From a bacterium (GTDB lineage Bacteria; CLD3; SB21): a stretch of DNA of 39,354 nt. A model generated the notes under the pieces. The model saw only the letters and a program-made list of their open reading frames with translations. It was not told the DNA's origin and did not search any database. The position numbers and the translations under genes were made by a program. This document shows, piece after piece, positions 1 through 6,736 of this stretch. The stretch lies in NCBI GenBank assembly GCA_019695335.1, contig JAIBAF010000031.1, forward strand, positions 1-39,354. Reading direction: 5' to 3'. Within the stretch, counting starts at the first letter, position 1, and each line of letters opens with the position of its first letter.

Positions 1-124
1 CACTATATATTTGCACGAATTTAAGCCCTAAATTAATGTTTTTAAACCCTCAAAACACACTAAGTTAAAAACCCAATTCGGTAAGGTAGGTTTGTGTGTT
101 TGTATCCCTTATCGAAGTAACTCT

Positions 125-130
125 AAGGAG
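125..130 (+). promoter_or_regulatory. Shine-Dalgarno site that fixes the start of the Met-rich lipoprotein
   Basis: AAGGAG lies 6 nt upstream of the ATG at 137. An upstream in-frame ATG at 92 would add 15 residues in front of an otherwise normal lipoprotein signal peptide and has no comparable site, so 137 is the likely start. Confidence 0.8.
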
Positions 131-136
131 AGTAAG

Positions 137-685
137 ATGTTAAAGCGAATCGTATTATCCGTAATGGCCCTTTCGTTGACCGCTTTCGTGTTGGTCGGCT
201 GCGGCGGTCCTCCGAAAGAAGATATGGACAAAGCGACGATGGCGATGAAAAAAGCCGTTGAAGCCAAAGCCGATATGTATGCCAAAGACATGTATGAAGC
301 TGGCGACAAAGCGATGAAAGAAGGCGCTGAGTTAGTCAAGAAAAATGAATTCGACAAAGCCAAAGCCAAATACATGGAAGCCACGAAACAATTCGATGCT
401 GCTGCTAAAGCCGCTCCGGATGCTATGAATGCCATGAAAGCTGAAGTCGAAAAAATGATTGCCGATTTCGAAACCGCTTGGACTGCCGGTGAAAAAGATA
501 TGATGAAGAAAATGGGCATGATGAAAAAAGACGACAAAGCCAAAATGGACAAAATGATGGCTGATGCTAAAGCTAAATTAGCTGAAGCAAAAGAAAAAGC
601 CACTGCTGGCGATTATATGGCTGCTAAAACTGCGATCGAAGAAGCCGGTAAAATGCACATGGATATGATGCCTGCTAAGAAGTAA
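137..685 (+). CDS. Met/Lys/Ala-rich lipoprotein with helical repeats
   Basis: Exported lipoprotein of 182 residues. Residues 1-22 form a signal peptide with a hydrophobic core and the lipobox LVGC, so Cys22 is probably lipidated. The mature part is almost wholly Ala, Lys, Glu, Asp and Met, predicted to be long amphipathic helices. It contains KAKAKYMEA-type segments that resemble the DUF4398-like helical lipoproteins seen in Gram-negatives. About 23 of roughly 161 mature residues are Met, clustered near residues 125-150 (DMMKKMGMMKK, KMDKMM) and at the C-terminus (MHMDMM). No enzyme motif is seen. It is a single-gene unit: its own ribosome binding site lies in front and a strong hairpin terminator directly behind. 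Codon use is highly repetitive (gcc aaa gcc), as expected of an abundant protein. Function is unknown; a structural envelope lipoprotein or a metal-binding role are both possible. Confidence 0.85.
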   Translation: MLKRIVLSVMALSLTAFVLVGCGGPPKEDMDKATMAMKKAVEAKADMYAKDMYEAGDKAMKEGAELVKKNEFDKAKAKYMEATKQFDAAAKAAPDAMNAMKAEVEKMIADFETAWTAGEKDMMKKMGMMKKDDKAKMDKMMADAKAKLAEAKEKATAGDYMAAKTAIEEAGKMHMDMMPAKK

Positions 686-709
686 TTCTTAAGCAAGCTT
701 AAAGCTTCA

Positions 710-744
710 AACCCCGAAGATATTCTCTTCGGGGTTTTTTATTT
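710..744 (+). terminator. Rho-independent terminator of the Met-rich lipoprotein gene
   Basis: Perfect 11-bp stem (710-720 AACCCCGAAGA with 726-736 TCTTCGGGGTT), 5-nt loop and a T-rich tail. It starts 24 nt after the stop codon and is one of the clearest terminators in the window. Confidence 0.93.
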
Positions 745-755
745 TCCCGCTTATA

Positions 756-834
756 GCCACAAAAGGCACAAAAGAAAATTATTTAATTGGTGAGTCTGCT
801 TAATCAAAGGCCGGTTATTTTTTGTGCTTTTTTT
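756..834. repeat. Possible degenerate intergenic repeat with inverted arms
   Basis: The run gccacaaaaggcacaaaag (756-774) resembles the short A-rich CACAAAGGCACAAAG-type intergenic repeats common in many bacterial genomes. A partly complementary arm ttttttgtgcttttttt lies at 818-834, just past the stop of the minus-strand GNAT gene, so the pair could also act as a weak terminator for that gene. No gene is seen in 686-857. Confidence 0.3.
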
Positions 835-857
835 GCGGCGATCACTGCATCGTTAGT

Positions 858-1424
858 TTACACCACGTACCGCATGATTGGGCGAATAGGCGAAAAACGA
901 TGGACTTCCACAAATCCGGCTTTAAGGTACGCCGGAGTAAGTCCGGTCCACACAAACGGATCAGGCAAATCTTTCTTCGGCTCCTGAGGGTATCCTTCGA
1001 CAATTTTTGCACCGTGTTTTTTGGCGAGATTGACCGCGGCCTTGAGTAATTCGATCGAAATATTTTTTCGGCGAAATTCTTTGCGGACGAATAAACACGA
1101 AATCGACCATACCGGCTGATCGTCAATCGGTTTCAACACGCGGGAGCGTTCCAGCGCCGGATAGACACTTCGTGGCGCAACCGCGCACCAGCCAATGGCC
1201 TGACCTTTGTGATACGCCAGTACGCCGGGCGGCGGGCCTTTGTCGACAATTTTTTTTAATGCCCGTTTGTTGCTCGGACCTTTTTGCTTTTCAAAAACCG
1301 CTCTTTCGAGCCGCCACGTCATACACCAGCATCCGCCGCACGCCCCACGCGCACCAAACAAATCTTCCAGGTCTTTCCATCGGGACGATGTTACCGGATG
1401 AAATTTTAACTGCAATGGAGTCAT
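858..1424 (-). CDS. GNAT family N-acetyltransferase
   Basis: Predicted cytosolic acetyl-CoA dependent N-acetyltransferase of 188 residues; substrate unknown. The acetyl-CoA binding region is around residues 107-140 (WSISCLFVRKEFRRKNIS, then ELLKAAVNLAKKHGA), followed by a late GFVEVHR strand typical of the fold. The N-terminus carries an unusual Cys-rich segment, GACGGCWCMTWR, which recurs in one uncharacterised subgroup of GNAT proteins. The gene starts 3 nt after the stop of the large DUF5916 gene and probably shares its transcript, with its translation signals inside the 3' end of that gene. No good ribosome binding site is visible before the ATG, which fits translational coupling. Confidence 0.8.
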   Translation of the reverse strand: MTPLQLKFHPVTSSRWKDLEDLFGARGACGGCWCMTWRLERAVFEKQKGPSNKRALKKIVDKGPPPGVLAYHKGQAIGWCAVAPRSVYPALERSRVLKPIDDQPVWSISCLFVRKEFRRKNISIELLKAAVNLAKKHGAKIVEGYPQEPKKDLPDPFVWTGLTPAYLKAGFVEVHRFSPIRPIMRYVV

Positions 1425-1427
1425 ACA

Positions 1428-3554
1428 CTAAAATAAATAACTGAATTTTAATATTAATGAACGGTTGACGGGTTCTTTCAGGTAAACATTTTTTACGCCG
1501 TGCTGATCGAATAAGTGATTATAAACTACGAATAATTCCCGTCCTTCTTCAAGAAGATAATTAACGCGGATATTAAAACCTAGTTCGTTAGAGGCATTGT
1601 CATACTGAATCAGCGAAGCAATAAAAAAACGCGTATTAAAGGCGTAATTGATCCGCGTTTGAGCAATGTGCGTTCTGAATTCATCGTTATCTAATTTAGC
1701 AAACGTTGTCGTATAATCCTGGGACAACGTCAGGTGGTAATTCCACTTCCATAAGAGGGAGCTTCCGATTTCATAAAATGAGCCGCCGTAAAATCCGCCG
1801 CCGCTAAGCGATAATGTTCCCGACAAACGGCGACCGGGTTTGGAAGAAAGCGACAGACCGCCTGACGTTTGATGATAGTTTCCATTTTCAATTTCTACCG
1901 TACGGAAAATCGGAAACGTTGACGGGATGTATTCAAAATTCCGTTTGATAAAAACCGATATAATATCGTCCGTAACCAATTCTGTCGTGAAGTTGAATTT
2001 ATGAAAATAATTTTCAATCCGGTCATGCGGATTTTCGTAATATGTAGTTTCATATTCCGGCACGAAACGGCGCAAAACAGGATGTTTCAGATAAACCGGC
2101 CATTTAACGTCGCCATACCATTTACGGGTATCCGAACGTACAAGGAAACCCATTTGCGGGTCAAAATTTCTTCCGATACTGGTGACAGAAAAATTAAACG
2201 CCTCGCGCTCACCGCCGCGATAGATGGCAGCATTGTACATCGAAGAGCCGGGATCATCGACAGCCGATTTCGATGTCACCGCAAAAGCCGAAACGGCAAC
2301 GGTTTCGTTCAAAAAAACATTGCCATCTATACCAACGACAGAATTGGTGCGGCCTTCGGCCGGATCTTTACGCGTGCCGATCAGTCCGATATACGATCGC
2401 GGCAAAATTTCATATTTCATCCGAACGACCGAAAAATTCTGATCAGGAACATTACGGCGATCTTGCGTTTGCACGTTGAGGATGCCGATGTCAAACCGGC
2501 CGATCTTACCGGTCATTTTGCCGCCGGCAAGAATAGGAACGGTAAATAATTGTCCTGAAGTATCGGCGGCCAGCCCGATGCGGCGGCTGAAAAATACTTC
2601 AGCCTCTTGCGTCAACCCAAAAGCAAATAACGCCGAATTTTCAATAAAAAAATCGCGTTTCTCGGGAATGAAAATATTAAATCGCGATAGATTGATCTGC
2701 CGGTCATCGGCTTCGACCTGAGAAAAATCCGTGTTGTATGTAATCGTCGTCACCATGTTATCGCTCAAAGCGTACGTCAAATCCAGGCCAAGATCGCCGG
2801 ATGCCTTTGAATCGTGATGAATATAATTTTTTTCATGAGACGTTATGATCGTTGGTTTGAAAAACCAGCGTTTGTTGCCAACAATATTTTTGAAAAGAAA
2901 TTTTCTCGCTATGGAAACGTTTGGAGTGCCGTTGGCATATTGCAAGGGAATGAGCGGAGAAAAAAGATGTTCATTCGTCCGGATGATCCGCCGATAAAGA
3001 TTAATGCCCATGATATTTTCCGAGCCGGATTTAAACCGCAAGGTTGAAAATGGAATCCGTAGTTCAGCCGACCAACCGTCGCTATCGCTATGCGCCTGAA
3101 CATCCCATATTCCGTCCCATTCGACAATAAATACGTCGCCTTCATTGTTGAATTGTGCATCGACGCGTACGCCGAGCGGATTGGTTGAAAACCAAAAACC
3201 GCTCCGGCCGTCGTTATACGAATCGATCGCAATCACAAATTGTTCGTTCTGCGTCAGATCGAAATTATCACGCTGCATGACCGTGGCGGCAATGTGATCG
3301 GGTTTGCTGTCATAACATTTTACCCCCACATATAAATCGGTCGACGTGTATAGTAAAAACACTTCCGTTTTTTCCGACGGGGTTTGACCTTCATGCGGAA
3401 GACGTTGAACAAAGTCATTGATCGTAAAAGCCTGTTGCCAAACATCATCATTCAAAACGCCGTCAAGCTTTGGAATTTGTTGAGTCGTCGGCAGTTCAAC
3501 CGGATTTTGCGCGAAAAGTTTGAATGTGAAAAATAAAAGAATTAATGCCCGCAT
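1428..3554 (-). CDS. DUF5916 outer-membrane protein with CBM9-like N-terminal domain
   Basis: Large exported protein of 708 residues. Residues 1-16 are a short signal peptide ending LFAQ. Residues about 20-210 look like the carbohydrate-binding family 9-like (DOMON-like) fold: it opens with PKLDGVLNDDVWQQA and contains the YVGVKCYDSKP segment. The rest matches the DUF5916 region, rich in alternating beta strands, and the protein ends in FSYLF with a terminal Phe, as outer-membrane beta barrels do. DUF5916 proteins are frequent in Bacteroidota, Gemmatimonadota and relatives; their function is not established, and polysaccharide or surface binding is a guess. The start is supported by an AAGGGA site about 6 nt upstream. 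It is divergent from serS and heads a two-gene unit with the GNAT gene. Confidence 0.87.
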   Translation of the reverse strand: MRALILLFFTFKLFAQNPVELPTTQQIPKLDGVLNDDVWQQAFTINDFVQRLPHEGQTPSEKTEVFLLYTSTDLYVGVKCYDSKPDHIAATVMQRDNFDLTQNEQFVIAIDSYNDGRSGFWFSTNPLGVRVDAQFNNEGDVFIVEWDGIWDVQAHSDSDGWSAELRIPFSTLRFKSGSENIMGINLYRRIIRTNEHLFSPLIPLQYANGTPNVSIARKFLFKNIVGNKRWFFKPTIITSHEKNYIHHDSKASGDLGLDLTYALSDNMVTTITYNTDFSQVEADDRQINLSRFNIFIPEKRDFFIENSALFAFGLTQEAEVFFSRRIGLAADTSGQLFTVPILAGGKMTGKIGRFDIGILNVQTQDRRNVPDQNFSVVRMKYEILPRSYIGLIGTRKDPAEGRTNSVVGIDGNVFLNETVAVSAFAVTSKSAVDDPGSSMYNAAIYRGGEREAFNFSVTSIGRNFDPQMGFLVRSDTRKWYGDVKWPVYLKHPVLRRFVPEYETTYYENPHDRIENYFHKFNFTTELVTDDIISVFIKRNFEYIPSTFPIFRTVEIENGNYHQTSGGLSLSSKPGRRLSGTLSLSGGGFYGGSFYEIGSSLLWKWNYHLTLSQDYTTTFAKLDNDEFRTHIAQTRINYAFNTRFFIASLIQYDNASNELGFNIRVNYLLEEGRELFVVYNHLFDQHGVKNVYLKEPVNRSLILKFSYLF

Positions 3555-3636
3555 AAAAAATCCCTTAGTGTGTAATGGTTCTTTAATCGAAAAATAAATG
3601 CTCGGTTAGCGCAAAACTTAAGGAATCTTGCTATTT

Positions 3637-3649
3637 TGCAATTATTGCA
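3637..3649. promoter_or_regulatory. Small palindrome in the divergent DUF5916/serS intergenic region
   Basis: TGCAA-TTA-TTGCA is a perfect 5-bp inverted repeat in the 152-nt spacer between two divergent genes. The spacer must hold promoters for both directions, but I cannot assign -35/-10 boxes with confidence. The palindrome could be an operator or chance. Confidence 0.25.
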
Positions 3650-3706
3650 TTTCTTCGGTTAATTCTTTATGTTTGGCCATTCTAAAATTATTTTAAGAAG
3701 GAAGTT

Positions 3707-4975
3707 ATGCTGGAACTCAAATTCATACGCGAAAATCTGGAACTCGTCAAAAAAGCGGCCAAAGACAAAAGATTTGAAGCAGATTTTGACGCGATTATAC
3801 GATTCGATGATGAACGCAAATCGTTAATCCTGAAGGTGGAAGAATTAAAAGCAAAACGTAATAAGGCGTCGGAAGAAGTTGCCCGCCGCAAAAAAGCCAA
3901 AGAAAACGCGGACGAATTGATTGCTGAAATGAAAAAAGTCGGTGATGATATTAAAATTCTGGACGAACAATTGGCGCTGGTTGAAAAAAACCTGAATCAG
4001 GTTTTGCTTACGGTACCTAACGTTCCGCATCCGTCTGTACCCGACGGTTCGACTCCTGAAGACAACCAGACTATTTTTACGTGGGGCGAAGCGCCGAAAA
4101 CCGATTTTGAAATGAAGCCGCATTGGGACATTACGCAAAATCTCGATCTGATTGATTTTGTAACCGGAGCAAAAATTGCCGGTTCGGGATTTCCCGTATA
4201 CAAAGGCTACGGTGCGCAGTTGCAGCGTGCGTTGATCAATTTTTTCCTCGATCAGGCCGCTGTCAATGGTTACAAAGAAATTCAGCCGCCGATCGTCGTC
4301 AATGCCGACAGCGCGACTGGCACCGGACAATTGCCCGACAAAGAAGATCAGATGTACGTCGTCACGCGCGACGAATTTTATTTAATTCCGACCGCAGAAG
4401 TACCTGTGACAAATATTCACCGTCATTCCGTTTTGAAAGTTGAACAATTGCCGATCAAGTACGCCGCTTACACGCCGTGTTTTCGCCGCGAAGCGGGCTC
4501 GTACGGCAAAGACGTCCGCGGCCTCAATCGATTGCATCAATTTGATAAAGTAGAATTGGTAAAATTCGTTCATCCCGATCAATCGTACGACGAATTGGAA
4601 AGTCTTCGTACTGATGCGGAAAAACTTTTACAGCTTTTGGAATTGCCATACCGTGTTTTGTTGATGTGCAAAGGAGACATGGGTTTTACGCAAACTAAAA
4701 AATACGATCTGGAAGTATGGTCGGCCGGTCAGCAACGTTGGTTGGAAGTTTCCTCGTGCAGCAATTTCGAAGCATTCCAGGCACGGAGAATGAACATTAA
4801 ATTCAAGTCGGGTAATGAAAAACCCGAATACGTCCACACGCTCAATGGTTCGGGACTGGCGTTACCGCGCATTGTTTCGGCCATCATCGAAAATTATCAA
4901 ACCGATGAAGGCACGGTGATCGTTCCGAAAGCGTTACGTCAATATATGGGCGTGGACGTGATTAAATCTCATTGA
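3707..4975 (+). CDS. serS: Serine--tRNA ligase
   Basis: Class II aminoacyl-tRNA synthetase that charges tRNA-Ser (and tRNA-Sec where present) with serine in the cytosol. The length of 422 residues is typical. Residues 1-105 form the N-terminal antiparallel coiled-coil arm that contacts the long variable arm of tRNA-Ser. The catalytic core follows, with the TAEVPVTNIHR serine-binding loop, motif 2 around FRREAGSYGKDVRGL, and motif 3 near the C-terminus as NGSGLALPRIVSAIIENYQ. All expected core residues appear present. The ATG at 3707 is preceded by a GAAGGAAG ribosome binding site. The stop codon lies close to the next gene, the Rsm22-like methyltransferase, so both probably share a transcript. 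Confidence 0.98.
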   Translation: MLELKFIRENLELVKKAAKDKRFEADFDAIIRFDDERKSLILKVEELKAKRNKASEEVARRKKAKENADELIAEMKKVGDDIKILDEQLALVEKNLNQVLLTVPNVPHPSVPDGSTPEDNQTIFTWGEAPKTDFEMKPHWDITQNLDLIDFVTGAKIAGSGFPVYKGYGAQLQRALINFFLDQAAVNGYKEIQPPIVVNADSATGTGQLPDKEDQMYVVTRDEFYLIPTAEVPVTNIHRHSVLKVEQLPIKYAAYTPCFRREAGSYGKDVRGLNRLHQFDKVELVKFVHPDQSYDELESLRTDAEKLLQLLELPYRVLLMCKGDMGFTQTKKYDLEVWSAGQQRWLEVSSCSNFEAFQARRMNIKFKSGNEKPEYVHTLNGSGLALPRIVSAIIENYQTDEGTVIVPKALRQYMGVDVIKSH

Positions 4976-5010
4976 ACGCAGGCGATTTATCATCAAGTAA
5001 GCAGTCGGCT

Positions 5011-6180
5011 ATGAATAAAACCCCGGCGCTCCCATTGGATTTTATCGCGTTTCTTGAACGCCGGTTTATGATCGATCTTATGTCGCCTAAAACCAACGCT
5101 CTTAAGCCAGTCTCTCAAACGATTCGTCTTCTTTCAGAACAACTCAGCCGGCCTAAATTCAGAAAAGATTTTACTAACAGCGTCTACCTTAATCAACCTG
5201 CTTTTCGCCAGGCGTACCTGTTATATTTTTCCTCATGTAATCTCCTGAAAATTCATTTTCCTTTGGATGAAATTTCACATTCCGGTTTTTTTGAAAATAA
5301 AAAAAACATTAAAATTCTCGACCTTGGAACAGGTACCGGAACATTGGTTTACGGCAGCGCATTTTGGTTTCAGCAATATCACCCACACACACAAATTGAT
5401 TTTACTGCTATCGATCAATCGGCCGAATCATTAAAAGAATTTGAAACCGATTTTCGTTCGTTTAAGTTTCCTCATACGCTTCGCTGCCAAACGTACGACC
5501 TTGAAAGAATATTGAATATTGAAGAACGTTACGACCTTATTATTGGTGCAAATTTTTTGAATGAACTGTCCGATGAAGGGCGTGAAAATGTTCTGTCAAA
5601 TTTGCAGAAACATTTGGCGTATGACGGTTTTGTCATTCTGATCGAACCTGCCTTATTAGAGACATCTCGGGTACTATTAAATTTTCGTGATCGTGCCGTC
5701 GAGAAGTCATGGTCAGTGTACGCACCGTGTTTTACAAAAAAAATGTGTCCGGCACTGCAGAACGACAACGATTGGTGTCATCACGACTGGACGTGGGAAA
5801 GACCGGCATTCATCGAAGTGATAGATGAGTTGATCGGCAATATCAAAAAGTCGCTGAAATTTTCGTATGTTGTGTTAACGCAAACAGACCGGCATTTGTC
5901 CGATTTTTTGAATGGGCGTGACTATGAAAATCAATTCCGTGTCGTGAGTGAATTATTTAAAGAAAAAGGCCGGAAGAGAATTTTTTTGTGCAACGATCTT
6001 GGGAGGAAGGAATTTGTCAAAAATAACCGGGACGATTCTGAAAGTAATTCAGCCTTCGATCAATTGGAGCGGTATGATTTGGTGCAGATCAGGCCGTTTG
6101 AAATTCGAAAGAGTGATGTGAAAATTTTAGAAAAGTCAGAAGTGTTGAAAATGTCTTCAATAAAATTAAAAACCGATTGA
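5011..6180 (+). CDS. Rsm22/METTL17-like SAM-dependent methyltransferase with four-Cys motif
   Basis: Predicted ribosomal small-subunit methyltransferase-like protein of 389 residues from the ATG at 5011. A TTG at 4972, overlapping the serS stop, would give 402 residues but has no better signal. The Rossmann SAM-binding motif is ILDLGTGTGTL, followed by an acidic motif II (FTAIDQS) and GANFLNELSDEGRENV. The distinctive part is the cysteine array Cys240-x5-Cys246-x9-Cys256 (the third within DWCHHDW) with a fourth Cys327 in IFLCNDLG. This matches the Rsm22/METTL17 family, in which four cysteines bind an iron-sulfur cluster. Family members act on ribosome assembly, and in mitochondria their methyltransferase activity itself is in doubt. 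Adjacency to serS fits a translation role. It converges with the response regulator, one base between stop codons. Confidence 0.8.
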   Translation: MNKTPALPLDFIAFLERRFMIDLMSPKTNALKPVSQTIRLLSEQLSRPKFRKDFTNSVYLNQPAFRQAYLLYFSSCNLLKIHFPLDEISHSGFFENKKNIKILDLGTGTGTLVYGSAFWFQQYHPHTQIDFTAIDQSAESLKEFETDFRSFKFPHTLRCQTYDLERILNIEERYDLIIGANFLNELSDEGRENVLSNLQKHLAYDGFVILIEPALLETSRVLLNFRDRAVEKSWSVYAPCFTKKMCPALQNDNDWCHHDWTWERPAFIEVIDELIGNIKKSLKFSYVVLTQTDRHLSDFLNGRDYENQFRVVSELFKEKGRKRIFLCNDLGRKEFVKNNRDDSESNSAFDQLERYDLVQIRPFEIRKSDVKILEKSEVLKMSSIKLKTD

Positions 6181-6181
6181 T

Positions 6182-6574
6182 TCACGCGGAAGGTTGTTCG
6201 GACGGATGGCGTCCCACCAGCTTATTGATCACTTTGACGAATTCATCGATAGAAAAAAGCTTGTTCATATAATAATCAGCGCCGGCAGTCATTGCCTTTT
6301 TACGGCTTCCGGCAACCGTCAAAACTACGACAGGAATATGTTTCGTAGCCGCATGCTGCTTGAGTTCTGCGCATAGACGAAATCCATCCTTGCCCGGCAT
6401 CATGATGTCGAGCGTAATCAGGTCGGGTTTTTCATTGACGGCTTTTTGAAGGCCTTCATCGCCATCACGCGCTTCAATTACCTGATAATTAGAAAAGCGT
6501 AAGATACGGCGAATCATTTCACGCACTTCGTCCTCGTCGTCAACGACTAGAACTTTGTAATCTTTGGAAATCAA
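6182..6574 (-). CDS. Single-domain response regulator (CheY-like receiver)
   Basis: Stand-alone receiver domain of 130 residues with no output domain. Visible phosphorylation-site residues are the acidic pair Asp12-Asp13 (VVDDED), phospho-acceptor Asp56 (LITLDIMMPG), the switch Thr86 (VVLTVAG) and Lys105. Lys105 sits in NKLF where most receivers have KPF. Such proteins receive phosphate from a histidine kinase and act by protein contact; the partner is not in this window. The only start that keeps the first beta strand is a TTG at 6574, with no recognisable ribosome binding site. The gene is divergent from recG and shares its upstream spacer. Confidence 0.9.
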   Translation of the reverse strand: MISKDYKVLVVDDEDEVREMIRRILRFSNYQVIEARDGDEGLQKAVNEKPDLITLDIMMPGKDGFRLCAELKQHAATKHIPVVVLTVAGSRKKAMTAGADYYMNKLFSIDEFVKVINKLVGRHPSEQPSA

Positions 6575-6673
6575 GATCGGGTCTGCCGGGTCTGTGTTGT
6601 GCTGGAGAGAATATATAAAGATTAAAGGCGGGAAGTCAATTTGTATTTTGAATATTAAAAAATCATAATATTT

Positions 6674-6695
6674 TGTGTAAATCTTTGATTACACA
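6674..6695. promoter_or_regulatory. Inverted repeat TGTGTAA-N8-TTACACA between response regulator and recG
   Basis: A perfect 7-bp dyad (6674-6680 and 6689-6695) with an 8-nt centre lies in the divergent, AT-rich 162-nt spacer, about 40 nt before the recG start. Its geometry fits a dimeric transcription-factor operator. The regulator cannot be named from the sequence. Confidence 0.4.
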
Positions 6696-6736
6696 GAAAA
6701 ATCCGTTCGATAGTGTCATCGGCGTGTCATTGAATT

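Noticed and set aside
109-603. Long minus-strand frame opposite the Met-rich lipoprotein
   Set aside because: It is a by-product of the Ala/Lys/Met codon repetition on the plus strand; it has no ribosome binding site and ends inside the clear plus-strand gene.
787-987. Small plus-strand frames between the lipoprotein and the GNAT gene
   Set aside because: They overlap the GNAT gene on the opposite strand, have no good ribosome binding site and show no conserved features.
3845-4330. 161-residue minus-strand frame inside serS
   Set aside because: Antisense to a canonical serS; Phe/Arg-rich shadow sequence without start signals.
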